DNA of 25,583 nucleotides from NCBI GenBank assembly GCA_910576845.1, contig CAJTJA010000015.1, positions 1 through 25,583 on the forward strand, given 5' to 3'. Below the pieces are notes generated by a model. That model worked only from the letters and a program-made list of their open reading frames with translations, did not search any database and was not told the origin of the DNA. How positions within the stretch are numbered: position 1 is the first letter of the stretch; every line of letters starts with the position of its first letter. Shown piece after piece: positions 14,510-23,402 of this stretch. This DNA is from an uncultured Oscillibacter sp. GTDB lineage: Bacteria; Bacillota; Clostridia; Oscillospirales; Oscillospiraceae. The position numbers and the translations under genes are program-made.

Positions 14510-15166
14510 ATGAAAACCGTTTTGATTGTGGCCGCCCACCCGGACGACGAGCTTCTGGGCGCGGGGGGAACCGCCGCCCGGCACGCCGCGGCGGGGGACC
14601 AGGTGTATTCCGCTGTCATGTGCGAGGGGGAATCCCTGCGGTATCAAAAGGACATGGGGCAGAGGAAAGCGATGGTGCGGGCCGCGGAGATTCTGGGGGT
14701 GAAGCGGGTGGATTCCCTGGGCTTTCCCGACCAGCGGCTGGACACCTTCACCCTGACGGAGCTGATCGCGCCGCTGGAAAAGCTCTCCGAGGAGCTGCGC
14801 CCCAACATTGTCTACTGCCAGTACGGCGGGGACATCAACCGGGACCACCAGCTTCTGTTTGAGGCGGCGAATGTGGCCTTCCGCCCCCTGGACCCGTGGA
14901 TCGAGGAGTTTCTCACCTTCTACACGGTGAGCAGCAGCGAATGGGGGTATCCCCACGGCTTTATCCCGGATACCTGGGTGGATATCAGCGCCGTGCTGGA
15001 GAAGAAGATTCAGGCCTTTTCCTGCTATCAGAGCGAGGTGCGGGCCTATCCCCACCCCCGCTCCTGCGAGGCGCTGCGCCACGCGGCCCACTTCTTCGGG
15101 AATCAGTGCTGCATGGACGCCGCGGAGGCGTTTCAAACGGTCCGGCGCCTCCGGCGGGACGCCTGA
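14510..15166 (+). CDS. PIG-L/LmbE-family sugar N-deacetylase
   Basis: 218 residues, a typical family size. Members are zinc-dependent and remove the N-acetyl group from GlcNAc-type sugars. The metal motif AHPDDE is at residues 9-14, with a third ligand in GGDINRDHQ (His113). YGYPHG-like and HPRS segments near the C-terminus are also family-like. AAGGGGG lies 7 nt before the start. It is followed by a hexapeptide acyltransferase, so a deacetylate-then-reacylate step on a glycan sugar is plausible (inference). The 100-bp gap before it contains a GCGGC-AAAA-GCCGC hairpin without a T run. Confidence 0.87.
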   Translation: MKTVLIVAAHPDDELLGAGGTAARHAAAGDQVYSAVMCEGESLRYQKDMGQRKAMVRAAEILGVKRVDSLGFPDQRLDTFTLTELIAPLEKLSEELRPNIVYCQYGGDINRDHQLLFEAANVAFRPLDPWIEEFLTFYTVSSSEWGYPHGFIPDTWVDISAVLEKKIQAFSCYQSEVRAYPHPRSCEALRHAAHFFGNQCCMDAAEAFQTVRRLRRDA

Positions 15167-15180
15167 CAAGGGAGGATATT

Positions 15181-16116
15181 ATGGAAGATCTGCATTTTTT
15201 CCGCGTCCACACCGGGGAGGAGGTGCCGGGCTCGGATTACTGGATCACCCGCCCCGCGTCCATCGGCCATCCCAAGAACGGGGCCGTCATGTTCCTCACG
15301 GAGGGGCATCCGGAGTGGAGGGGAGTCTTTGAATCCGTCTCCGGCTGCCTGGTGTTCTGGCCGGACGTCTGGGATGTCCCGGAGGCGGTTTCCCGGAAGA
15401 ACGCGGTGTTCCCCTGCCGGAACCCCCACCTGGAGTACTGCCGCTTCTTCCAGCGCCACGGAATTACCGGGCTGTGCATGCCGGGGGAGCTGTGCGAGCG
15501 AAACGGCTCCCACATCGGAAAGACCGCCAAAATCGGGGAGGGGACCGTGATTTTCCCTGGCTGCTTCATCGGCGGGGACGTCTCCATCGGGGAGGACTGC
15601 TATATCGGCCCCGGCGTGAAAATTCTGGGCCGGGTCCGCATCGGGAACCATGTTTGGATTCGGGAGAATACGGTAATCGGCATGGACGGCATGACCACGG
15701 ACCGGGACGGGGAGGGCCATCCGGTGCCCATGCCCCAGTTCGGCGGCGTGGTGATTGAAGACGGCGTGAAGATCGGGGCGCTGGCGGTGATCCAGCGGGG
15801 CGCCATTGACGACACGGTCCTCCACAGAGGCTGCAAGATCGACAGCCTGGCCCTGATCTCCCACAACGTCAGCGTGGGGGAGGAATCCATTGTGGTGGGG
15901 ACGGCCTTCCTCTTCGGCAGCGCCTCCACCGGGCGGCAAGCCCAGGTTTCCGGCGGGTGCATGGTGGGGAACTACGTGCGTGTTGGGGACCGGGCGTCCC
16001 TGGGCATGGGCTCCGTGGCCACAAAAGATATCCCCGACGGGTGGATTGCCTACGGCGTCCCGGCCAGGCCGGTCCGGCAGGACGCCCTTGACCCCGAGAG
16101 AGGGTCCATCTTTTAA
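15181..16116 (+). CDS. LpxD-like left-handed beta-helix acyltransferase
   Basis: 311 residues from the ATG at 15181, which has GGGAGG just upstream; an in-frame start at 14896 lies inside the previous gene and is rejected. The N-terminal ~105 residues form a uridine-binding-like domain. From about residue 115 come hexapeptide repeats (IGKTAKIGEGTVIFPG, IGEDCYIGPGVKILG, VRIGNHVWIRENTVIG). A catalytic-type His is in LISHNVSVGEES. The end YGVPARPVR is the usual acyltransferase tail. The layout resembles LpxD, but in this Gram-positive setting the substrate is more likely a nucleotide- or lipid-linked amino sugar receiving an acetyl or other acyl group. Confidence 0.83.
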   Translation: MEDLHFFRVHTGEEVPGSDYWITRPASIGHPKNGAVMFLTEGHPEWRGVFESVSGCLVFWPDVWDVPEAVSRKNAVFPCRNPHLEYCRFFQRHGITGLCMPGELCERNGSHIGKTAKIGEGTVIFPGCFIGGDVSIGEDCYIGPGVKILGRVRIGNHVWIRENTVIGMDGMTTDRDGEGHPVPMPQFGGVVIEDGVKIGALAVIQRGAIDDTVLHRGCKIDSLALISHNVSVGEESIVVGTAFLFGSASTGRQAQVSGGCMVGNYVRVGDRASLGMGSVATKDIPDGWIAYGVPARPVRQDALDPERGSIF

Positions 16117-16137
16117 AATCCGCGCCGGCCGCCAACT

Positions 16138-16158
16138 GCCCCGCCGGGGCGGCGGGGC
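16138..16158 (+). promoter_or_regulatory. Perfect GC hairpin before the initiating transferase gene
   Basis: GCCCCGCC and GGCGGGGC form an 8-bp perfect stem with a 5-nt loop. No T run follows, so it is not a standard terminator; mRNA processing or partial attenuation is possible. Confidence 0.4.
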
Positions 16159-16191
16159 GCGGGATCACATAAACAACAGGTGGTTTTTATC

Positions 16192-16866
16192 ATGTCCTAT
16201 ATCAGCAGAGATGTCCTGACAGCCGGTCAGAAACGGTATTTAAAGGTAAAGCGCGCCCTTGACGTCTGCTTTGCGCTGCTGCTCCTGCTGCTGCTGTGGC
16301 CGCTTATGCTTCTTGCGGCGCTGTGGGTGAAGCTGGAGTCCCCCGGGCCGGCCATTTATTCCCAGCGCAGGCCGGGGTATCACCAGAAAATTTTCTCCAT
16401 TTACAAATTCCGCTCCATGCGGGTGGAGACCACCCGGAACGGCGTGCCCCTGTCCGACGAGGAGCGGGTCACCCGGTCGGGAAAAATCCTGAGAAAGACC
16501 AGCATCGACGAGCTGCCCCAGCTTTTCAACATCCTCAAGGGCGAGATGAGCCTGATCGGCCCCCGGCCCCAGCTCATCAACGATCTGGAAACCTTTACCG
16601 ACGAGCAGCTCATCCGCTTCGAGGTGCTCCCGGGCATCACCAGCTGGACGGCCATTCACGGCCGGAACATGATCGCCGTTCAGGAGAAATACGATCTGGA
16701 CGTCTACTACGTCCGGCACATCGGCTTTAAAATCGACGCCGAAATCTTCTTCAAAACCATTCCCGTGGTGCTCTCCCAGGAGAACACCGTGGACCTCATC
16801 AACGAGCAGATTCCCGCCAGCGAAATCCTCTCCGACCAGGAGGAGCGGGAACCGGCGTTAAAATAA
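16192..16866 (+). CDS. Initiating polyprenyl-phosphate phosphoglycosyl transferase
   Basis: 224 residues from ATG 16192 (AGGTGG upstream; GTG 16180 is part of that ribosome site). It starts glycan assembly by moving a sugar-1-phosphate from UDP-sugar to undecaprenyl phosphate at the cytoplasmic face. It is the small, monotopic form: one re-entrant hydrophobic helix (about 21-42), then QRRPGYHQKIFSIYKFRSM, then KTSIDELPQLFNILKGEMSL with the catalytic Asp106-Glu107 pair, then IGPRPQL. Size and layout match PglC and the catalytic half of WcaJ/WbaP. The sugar specificity cannot be read, though the PglD/PglE-like genes upstream make a diamino sugar one candidate. Confidence 0.92.
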   Translation: MSYISRDVLTAGQKRYLKVKRALDVCFALLLLLLLWPLMLLAALWVKLESPGPAIYSQRRPGYHQKIFSIYKFRSMRVETTRNGVPLSDEERVTRSGKILRKTSIDELPQLFNILKGEMSLIGPRPQLINDLETFTDEQLIRFEVLPGITSWTAIHGRNMIAVQEKYDLDVYYVRHIGFKIDAEIFFKTIPVVLSQENTVDLINEQIPASEILSDQEEREPALK

Positions 16867-16884
16867 GAACAGGGAGAAAATACT

Positions 16885-17310
16885 ATGACCGTTCCCTTTA
16901 TATCCGTCGCCGTCCCCGTGTACAACGAGGAGCGCTATCTGGACGGCCGCGTCCGGTCCATGCTGGACCAGGATTACCCCAAAGAGTCCATGGAGTGGTT
17001 TTTTGTGGACGGCTCCTCCACGGACCGGACGCCGGAGCCGCTGGAGGAGTACCAGGCCCGGTATCCCGGCCTGATCCGCGTTCTGCAAAACCCCGGAAGA
17101 ACGGCGCCCCGCGCCATGAATACCGGCATCCGCCAGGCGAAGGGCGTCTATCTCATCCGCCTGGACGCCCACGCGGAATACGCCCCGGACTATTTTTCCC
17201 AGTGCGTAAAGGTGCCGGAGGAGACGGGGGGCGGCATCATGCGCATGGGCTGCCTGAACGGACACTGGAACGTGGTCACCTCCGGCGGAACGGGGGTGAG
17301 CGGGCCTTGA
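16885..17310 (+). pseudogene. Truncated family-2 glycosyltransferase (N-terminal half only)
   Basis: 141 residues with the GT-A fold start VAVPVYNEERYL, VDGSSTDRTPEP, the NTGIRQAKGVYLIRLDAHAEY region (DAH in place of DXD) and PDYFSQC. It resembles ExoA-like GT2 enzymes, which are usually 320-340 residues with an acceptor domain and membrane helices. After about residue 115 the similarity ends and about 25 unrelated residues lead to the stop. The rest of the gene is missing, and the next gene begins at the stop codon. An internal deletion joining this gene to the tail of another is the simplest explanation. Unlikely to be active. Confidence 0.7.
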
Positions 17311-18536
17311 ACATCTGGCTTATCAATCATTACGCTGTTCCGCCTAAGTATTACCCCCTGGCCCGGCAGACCTGCTTTGCCAAACAGTTGGCGCGGCTGG
17401 GACACAGCGTCCTCATCTTTGCCGCCAGCACAGTCCACAACTCAAACCAGAACCTCATTACGGACGGCTCCCCCTGGCGGGAGGAGACGGTGGACGGGGT
17501 GCGCTATGTTTATATCAAATGCCTGGACTACCAGGGAAACGGCCTGCGGCGGGTATACAACATCTGTGAGTTCGCCTGGAAGCTGCCGGGTGTGTGCCGG
17601 CATTTCCCCCGGCCCGACGCTATCGTGGCAACGTCCATGCCCCCCACCTCCTGCGCCGCGGGGGTGTGGCTGGCCCGGAAGTACCGGTGCCGCGGAATCG
17701 CTGAGATCGCCGATCTATGGCCGGAGGGCCTTGTCGCCTACGGCATCGCCGGGCCCCGCAATCCGGCGGTGCTCGCCCTGCGTCAATTGGAAAAATGGAT
17801 TTACAAGAAGGCGGATGCCGTGGTCTTCACCATGGAGGGGGCCTACGACTATATCACGGAGCGGGGCTGGGAAAAGGATGTCCCCCGGAGCAAGGTATTC
17901 TATATCAACAACGGCGTGGACCTGGAGCAATTCTGCCTCAACCGGGAGCGCTTCCAGGCGGAGGATCCGGACCTGGACGACCCGGAGCATTTCAAAATCG
18001 TCTACACCGGCTCCGTTCGGAGGGTGAACGACCTGGGCGCGCTGCTGGACGCGGCAAAGCGGATTTCCGATCCCTCCGTGCGCTTTCTGGTCTATGGAGG
18101 AGGGGACGAGCTGGAGCTCCTGCGCCGCCGGGCGGCGGATGAGGGAATCCGAAACGTGGTATTCAAGGGCTTCGTGGAGAAAACGTATATCCCTTCCATC
18201 GTTAGCCGGGCGGATGCGGTTTTGGTTCACAGCGGAACGCAGGGAGTCCCGCTGTTCCGGTTCGGGCTCAGCTTCAACAAGCTGTTTGACTCCCTCGCGG
18301 CGGGACGGCCGGTCATCATGGACGTAGCCGCGAAGTATAACCCTTTGGAACGCTGGGGGGCGGGCGTCTGTGTGGAGAGCGCGGAGCGGCTTCCGGAGGC
18401 GGTCCGTCAAATACGAAGCCTGGACGGCGAAGCCCGGGCTCGGATGTGCGAAAACGCCCTCCAGGCCGCCCGGGAATATGATTTCAAGCGCCTTACCGCA
18501 AAACTTCTGGAGGTGATTGAACAAAGCGGAACATGA
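17307..18536 (+). CDS. Family-4 glycosyltransferase
   Basis: About 409 residues, full length for a GT-B enzyme. It begins LNIWLINHYAVPPKYYP from a TTG that overlaps the upstream stop (TTGA), with GGGGGTG as a modest ribosome site. The N-terminal acceptor domain contains RQTCFAKQLARLGHSVLIF. The C-terminal donor domain contains FKIVYTGSVRRVNDL, VVFKGFVEKTYIPSIVS and FRFGLSFNKLFDSLAAGRPVI. It resembles WbuB/FnlC-like transferases that add an amino sugar to a lipid-linked glycan. The TTG start matters: the upstream in-frame extension has no ribosome site and comes from the neighbouring reading frame. Confidence 0.86.
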   Translation: MNIWLINHYAVPPKYYPLARQTCFAKQLARLGHSVLIFAASTVHNSNQNLITDGSPWREETVDGVRYVYIKCLDYQGNGLRRVYNICEFAWKLPGVCRHFPRPDAIVATSMPPTSCAAGVWLARKYRCRGIAEIADLWPEGLVAYGIAGPRNPAVLALRQLEKWIYKKADAVVFTMEGAYDYITERGWEKDVPRSKVFYINNGVDLEQFCLNRERFQAEDPDLDDPEHFKIVYTGSVRRVNDLGALLDAAKRISDPSVRFLVYGGGDELELLRRRAADEGIRNVVFKGFVEKTYIPSIVSRADAVLVHSGTQGVPLFRFGLSFNKLFDSLAAGRPVIMDVAAKYNPLERWGAGVCVESAERLPEAVRQIRSLDGEARARMCENALQAAREYDFKRLTAKLLEVIEQSGT

Positions 18537-18560
18537 CGAAAGAAAAAGGAGTGACTGCCT

Positions 18561-18721
18561 GTGAACAGGCCGGTTTTGATTCCGGCTCCCCACACGGACG
18601 ACGGGGAGTCCGGCTGCGGGGGAAGCCCCTGCCCGCCTGCGCCGTCCGGGAGGGAGTCGTCATGCGGCGGCGGAACGCCGAGACCTTTTACGACCCGGAC
18701 GGAAACGAGATCAACTGGTAA
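18561..18721 (+). pseudogene. PIG-L deacetylase remnant
   Basis: From GTG 18561, with AAGGAG about 10 nt upstream, the frame reads MNRPVLIPAPHTDDGESGCGG. This is the N-terminus of a PIG-L/LmbE deacetylase (usual pattern APHTDDGE-GCGGT). After about 21 residues the similarity ends and the frame becomes Pro/Ser/Arg-rich nonsense. In another frame the last 20 codons read like a true protein end (NAETFYDPDGNEINW then stop). I take it as the two ends of one or two old genes left by a deletion. Confidence 0.55.
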
Positions 18722-18771
18722 AGCAAAGCCGCCCCGCCGGCGCGCGGGCGCGGAGAGAGGAAGCGGTATTT

Positions 18772-19899
18772 ATGCAGTTTATTGACCTGAAGGCCCAGTA
18801 CAGGGCCCTGAAATCCGAAATCGACGCCAACATCCAAAGCGTGCTGGACGCCGCCCAGTTCATCGGCGGGCCCTATGTCACGGAGCTGGAGGCGGAGCTG
18901 GCCGCCTTCGTGGGCCGGAAGCACTGCGTCACCTGCGCCAACGGCACCGACGCCCTTCAGCTGGCCTTCATGGCCGCCGGGGTGGGGGAGGGAGACGCGG
19001 TGTTCTGCCCGGACATGACCTTCATCTCCTCCACGGAGCCGGCGAAGATGTTCGGGGCCGCCTCCGTCTTCTGCGACATCACGGCGGACACCTACTGCCT
19101 CAGCCCCGAAAGCCTGGAGCGGCAGATTCAGGCCGTGCTGGCGGAGGGAAAGCGGACGCCCAAGGCCGTGGTGGCGGTGGATATTCTGGGCAATCCCTGC
19201 GGCTATGACGCTCTGACCCCCATCTGCGAGAAGTACGGCCTCACCCTCATTGAGGACGCGGCCCAGAGCTTCGGCGCGGTCTATCACGGGAAGCGGGCCT
19301 GCGCCTTCGGAGACGTGGCCACCACCAGCTTTTTCCCCGCCAAGCCCCTGGGCTGCTATGGCGACGGCGGCGCGATTTTCACCGACAGCGACGAAACCGC
19401 CGCCCTCTTCCGCTCTCTCTGCGTCCACGGCAAGGGCCCCGGCGGAAAGTACGACAACATCCGGGTGGGCCTGAACTCCCGGCTGGACAACCTCCAGGCC
19501 GCCATTCTCCTGCCCAAGCTCAAGGCCCTGAAGGACTATGAGATCGACCGCCGCCAGACGGTGGCAGAGCGCTACAACGCCGCCTTCGCCGGAAAGCTCG
19601 TCACCCCCTTCGTGGCGGAGGGCTGTGTGTCCGCCTGGGCCCAGTACGCGCTGCTGGCCAGGGACACGGCCCAGCGGGATAAAATCATTGCCTGCCTGGC
19701 GGACAAGGGCATCCCCCATATGGTCTACTATCCCACTCCCCAGCACGCCCTGCCGGTCTTCCGGGAGGAGCCCCGATACCAAGAGACCTTTCACAATGCG
19801 GACGATTACTGCGCCAGGACCTTCTCCCTGCCCATGCACCCCTATTTGGAGGAGGCGGAGCAGCGCCAGGTCATTGACGCGGTTCTGGAGGCGCTGTGA
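18772..19899 (+). CDS. WbpE/WlbC-like UDP-3-keto-GlcNAcA aminotransferase
   Basis: 375 residues, DegT family. It starts MQFIDLKAQY, typical of the WbpE group. The cofactor site is LIEDAAQSFGA (Asp162) and the PLP lysine is in SFFPAKPLGCYGDGG (Lys191). In the UDP-ManNAc3NAcA route this enzyme aminates C3 of UDP-2-acetamido-3-keto-glucuronate using glutamate. The next two genes match the following acetyltransferase and the preceding dehydrogenase of that route, which supports the specific assignment. The stop overlaps the next start (TGATG). It differs clearly from the aminotransferase at 8170. Confidence 0.87.
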   Translation: MQFIDLKAQYRALKSEIDANIQSVLDAAQFIGGPYVTELEAELAAFVGRKHCVTCANGTDALQLAFMAAGVGEGDAVFCPDMTFISSTEPAKMFGAASVFCDITADTYCLSPESLERQIQAVLAEGKRTPKAVVAVDILGNPCGYDALTPICEKYGLTLIEDAAQSFGAVYHGKRACAFGDVATTSFFPAKPLGCYGDGGAIFTDSDETAALFRSLCVHGKGPGGKYDNIRVGLNSRLDNLQAAILLPKLKALKDYEIDRRQTVAERYNAAFAGKLVTPFVAEGCVSAWAQYALLARDTAQRDKIIACLADKGIPHMVYYPTPQHALPVFREEPRYQETFHNADDYCARTFSLPMHPYLEEAEQRQVIDAVLEAL

Positions 19900-20480
19900 T
19901 GGACAAGCCTTATTTTGTGCATGCGTCCAGCTATGTGGACGAGGGCTGCGAGATCGGGGAGGGGACCAAAATCTGGCACTTCTCCCACATCATGAAGGGC
20001 TGCCGGATCGGGAAGCGCTGCAACATAGGGCAGAATGTGGTGATCTCCCCGGACGTGGTCCTGGGGGAGGGTGTGAAGATTCAGAACAACGTCTCGGTGT
20101 ACACCGGCGTGGTCTGCGAGGACGGGGTGTTCCTGGGCCCGTCCTGCGTGTTCACCAACGTGATCAACCCCCGGGCCTTCATCGAGCGCAAGAGCGAGTA
20201 CCGGAAAACCACCATCCGGAAGGGTGCCAGCGTGGGGGCCAACGCCACCATCGTCTGCGGCCACGACATAGGGCGCTTTGCCCTGGTGGGAGCCGGGTCC
20301 GTGGTGACGAAGGACGTGCCGGATTACGCGCTGGTTTACGGCTGCCCCGCCGGGGTGCGGGGCTGGGTCTGCCGGTGCGGAGAGCAGCTGAAATTTTCCG
20401 GCGGGCGGGCCGTGTGCCGGGCCTGCGGAAAACAATATGAAATAGATGAGGCCGGAAAGACGGTCAAGGAGATGGATTGA
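19899..20480 (+). CDS. WbpD/WlbB-like UDP-GlcNAc3NA N-acetyltransferase with zinc ribbon
   Basis: 193 residues from ATG 19899; GGAGG 7 nt upstream makes it better than GTG 19896. Hexapeptide repeats run from residue 10 (YVDEGCEIGEGTKIWHFSHI) with the WHFSH active-site His typical of WbpD. NPRAFIERKSEYRKTTIRKG and VCGHDIGRFALVGAGSVVTKDV follow. The C-terminus has two CxxC-type pairs (CRCG, CRACG), a small zinc ribbon that is common in Firmicutes and Bacteroidota members. It acetylates the 3-amino group to give UDP-GlcNAc3NAcA. Confidence 0.9.
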   Translation: MDKPYFVHASSYVDEGCEIGEGTKIWHFSHIMKGCRIGKRCNIGQNVVISPDVVLGEGVKIQNNVSVYTGVVCEDGVFLGPSCVFTNVINPRAFIERKSEYRKTTIRKGASVGANATIVCGHDIGRFALVGAGSVVTKDVPDYALVYGCPAGVRGWVCRCGEQLKFSGGRAVCRACGKQYEIDEAGKTVKEMD

Positions 20481-20481
20481 T

Positions 20482-21801
20482 ATGGGCATTAAGGAAGAAC
20501 TGATTCAGAAAATTCAAAGCAAGACCCTGGTAATGGGCGTGTGCGGCCTGGGCTATGTGGGACTGCCCCTGGCGGTGGACAAGGCCAAGCACGGCTTTAA
20601 GACCATCGGCTTCGACGTGCAGCAGGAGAAGGTGGACCTGGTGAACGCCGGGAAAAACTACATCGGCGACGTGGTGAACGCCGATCTGGAGGAGCTGGTG
20701 AAAAGCGGCATGCTCCGGGCCACCTCGGATTTCAGCTTTGTAAAGGACGTGGACTTTATCGCCATCTGCGTGCCCACCCCCCTGGACAAGCACCAGCAGC
20801 CGGACATCAGCTATGTCCGGGACTCCACCATCGCCATCTCCAGGCACCTGACCCGGGGCTCCATCGTGGTGCTGGAGTCCACCACCTACCCCGGCACCAC
20901 CGAAGAGCTCCTCAAGCCCATTCTGGAGGAGGGCAGCGGCCTGAAGTGCGGGGAGGACTTCTATCTCGGCTTCTCCCCGGAGCGCATTGATCCGGGCAAC
21001 CTGATCTACAAGACCAGCAACACCCCCAAGGTGGTGGGCGCCGTCGGCCAGGACGCCGTGGATGTCATCGCCATGGTGTACCGGGCCATTCTGGACGGGG
21101 ACGTCACCACCGTCTCAAGCCCCGCTGTGGCGGAGATGGAAAAGATTCTGGAGAACACCTACCGCAATATCAATATCGGCCTGGTGAACGAGCTGGCCAT
21201 TCTCTGCAACCGGATGGGAATCAACATCTGGGAGGTCATCGACGCCGCCAAAACGAAGCCCTACGGCTTCCAGGCCTTCTATCCCGGCCCAGGCCTGGGG
21301 GGCCACTGCATTCCCCTGGACCCCTACTACCTGAGCTGGAAGGCCCGGGAGTACGGCTTCCACACCAGCATGATCGAGGCGTCCATGATGGTCAACGACC
21401 GGATGCCGGAGTACACCGTGGAGCGGGCGGGGAAGATTCTCAACCGCTGGCGCAAGTCCCTGAACGGGTCGAAGGTGCTGGTGCTGGGCGTGGCGTACAA
21501 GCAGGACATCGACGATTACAGGGAGAGCCCCGCCGTCCGGGTGCTGGAGGAGTTCCGCAAGACCGGCGCCCACGCAGATTTCTATGATCCCTATGTCCAA
21601 AGATACCGGGATGGCGGCGTGTGGTACGAGGGCATTCCCGCCCTGACGCCGGAGGCGGTGAAGGGATACGATCTGGTCTGCATCGCCACCGCCCACACAA
21701 AGGTGGATTATGAGATGGTGTCGTCCTGCGGCGTGCCGGTATTCGACTGCAAGAACGTGTGCAAGAACATCCAAAGCCGGGAGAATATCGAGGTGCTGTA
21801 A
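20482..21801 (+). CDS. WbpA/WecC-like UDP-GlcNAc 6-dehydrogenase
   Basis: 439 residues from ATG 20482, chosen for AAGGAG upstream. It oxidises UDP-HexNAc to the uronic acid with two NAD+. Motifs: Rossmann GVCGLGYVGLPLAVDKA, VPTPLDKHQQPD, ESTTYPGTT, FSPERIDPGN, the catalytic cysteine in GPGLGGHCIPLDPYYL (Cys276), and GVAYKQDIDDYRESPA. PTPLDKHQQPD and FSPERIDPGN fit the WbpA group acting on UDP-GlcNAc rather than UDP-Glc dehydrogenases. Its last bases carry one copy of a 16-bp repeat that recurs at 23403. Confidence 0.9.
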   Translation: MGIKEELIQKIQSKTLVMGVCGLGYVGLPLAVDKAKHGFKTIGFDVQQEKVDLVNAGKNYIGDVVNADLEELVKSGMLRATSDFSFVKDVDFIAICVPTPLDKHQQPDISYVRDSTIAISRHLTRGSIVVLESTTYPGTTEELLKPILEEGSGLKCGEDFYLGFSPERIDPGNLIYKTSNTPKVVGAVGQDAVDVIAMVYRAILDGDVTTVSSPAVAEMEKILENTYRNINIGLVNELAILCNRMGINIWEVIDAAKTKPYGFQAFYPGPGLGGHCIPLDPYYLSWKAREYGFHTSMIEASMMVNDRMPEYTVERAGKILNRWRKSLNGSKVLVLGVAYKQDIDDYRESPAVRVLEEFRKTGAHADFYDPYVQRYRDGGVWYEGIPALTPEAVKGYDLVCIATAHTKVDYEMVSSCGVPVFDCKNVCKNIQSRENIEVL

Positions 21802-21805
21802 ATGA
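21790..21805 (+). repeat. 16-bp direct repeat, left copy
   Basis: GAGGTGCTGTAAATGA covers the end of the dehydrogenase gene and the start codon of the next ORF. It is identical to 23403-23418. Confidence 0.97.
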
Positions 21806-23378
21806 GAGGAGCTATTTACGCCGAACCCGCCGCTTTTCAAACGGGAGACGCTTCCCTGGAGTTAACCGGCCTCTTTATGTACCGGGACGAGCCGGCGGGA
21901 GAGGCCAGCGCGCGGGCCTTTCTCAGCGATTTTGACCAAGGTACGGCGGACTTTGAGAACTGCACCGGGTCTTACCGCTTCCGGGCCGTTTACCCGGACG
22001 GCCGGGAGCTCCGCTTCTGCGACAACGCGGGCGTCATGCGCTGGTATATCCGGGAGAACATTTGTCCTTTTACTAAAGACAATTGCCCCCCCCCCAGAGA
22101 CATTCTTTCTGTACTTCCCTGGCGGAGGCCGTCCCGGAGGACCGGGTGCCGGATTACGCCTCAATTGCGCAGTTTCTATATTTCGGCTGTATCTACGGGA
22201 CCGGAACCATTTTCCGCGGGGTCCGCCGAAGCGCCCCGGAGAAATATTACTTGATCGAAAACGGACTCCTCACGGAGAAGGACAAAAACCTAAAGCCGCT
22301 GGAGGACCTGGAGCTCCACGGCGACGCGCTGGAGGAGCAGATGTCCCGGTTTTCCAAGGCCGTGGACGGCGGCGCCGCCGCCTGCACCATCACCGGCGGG
22401 ACCGACAGCCGGAACATTCTCTCCCACATGCTTCACGAAGGCATGCGGCCCCTGCTGGACATCACCGGAGCAAGCGGTCACGTGGATGTGGTCATTGCCC
22501 GGAAAATTGCCGACCGGCTGGATATGGAGCTGTTATGGGTCTCAGACGACATGGAAGGCGGGGACTGGATTGACAAGGCCGTTCAAGCCGCCGACGGCAT
22601 GACCGGCGTATGCGGCATTTACCGGCTGAATAAAAAGGCCCGGGCGCTGAAAGAGAGAGGCGTCCTGCTGGAATGCGGCGGCATAGCCGGAGAGTTTTAT
22701 AAAAACGACTTCATCCATTTTGATTATCCCTTCTACGGGGGGAAGCCCAACTGGGACCGCTTTCTTCACCGCGTCGTCATGAATTACGATTTTCCCCTTG
22801 CGCTCTGCGGCGAGGCGGCGCTCCCGGCTATGAACAGCCTTTCGGAGCGTCTGACGCCTTGGCTAGCCTCTCACAGCGGAAGCACCAAGCACAGCGCCTA
22901 TCTCTCGGCGGGCTATGAGATTATGCAGGGCCGGGCGGCGGCAACTTTCGCTATGAACTCCCGGCATTATATTCAATATGCGCCGCTGATGGAGCGCCGG
23001 ATAGTCTCCATGTTCTGCCGTGAAAACCCGCACAAGCTGGAAAACGACGCGTATCCCCGGAAGTGGGTCTCCCGCCTGTGTCCGGAGCTCCAGGACATTC
23101 CAAGCGCCAGAAACATGACCTTCTCCCCCCATGTGACGCTTCGGGAGTTCATGAACTACAAAAAATCCATTCTGCGGAGCAATCTGGCTCTCAGCGTCCG
23201 GCGAAACAGGGTCCGGGGCCGCCGGGACGCCTGCTTCCAGGCGGGGCTGTCCTCCCCTCAGTTTTACAATGCCCTGGAGCGGTGCAAAGCCCTTGGCGTC
23301 CTCGCTCCGGAGGTGGACGGGGACGCGCTTCCCGCCCCCATCGCCGACCGGGCCTTCGCGCTGGGTTCCATGCTGTAA
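21802..23378 (+). pseudogene. Asparagine-synthase-like amidotransferase, out of frame at a C10 tract
   Basis: Two ORFs in different frames make one protein of about 525 residues. The first part (21802-22085) has a GATase-like beta sandwich, GSYRFRAVYPDGRELRFCDNAG, but begins MRGAIYAEP, so the usual catalytic Cys at position 2 is missing. The second part (about 22086-23378) has RVPDYASIAQFLYFGCIYG and the ATP-pyrophosphatase loop TITGGTDSRN. The break lies exactly at ten C (22086-22095). Eleven C would restore reading (CPPPQRHSFCTSLAEA); as given, the first frame stops at 22254. This may be a phase-variable OFF state rather than a dead gene, or a homopolymer miscount. Relatives in glycan clusters, such as WbpS-like proteins, amidate uronic acids; neighbours here make an acetamido-uronic acid, so that role fits. 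Confidence 0.8.
22086..22095 (+). repeat. C10 homopolymer inside the asparagine-synthase-like gene
   Basis: Ten C in a row at the point where the frame changes. Just before it, TTGTCCTTT and AAAGACAA (22062-22082) form a short hairpin, which could promote slippage. Confidence 0.95.
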
Positions 23379-23402
23379 GCTGGGCTGACTATCCAAACAT
23401 TT

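Noticed and set aside
17225..17231. G6 run as a slippage site explaining the short GT2
   Set aside because: G6 runs are frequent in this window, and neither alternative frame restores GT2-like sequence, so a deletion fits better.
22083..23378. Independent gene starting at TTG 22083
   Set aside because: The TTG has no ribosome site and begins inside the C tract. The sequence is plainly the second half of the protein begun at 21802.
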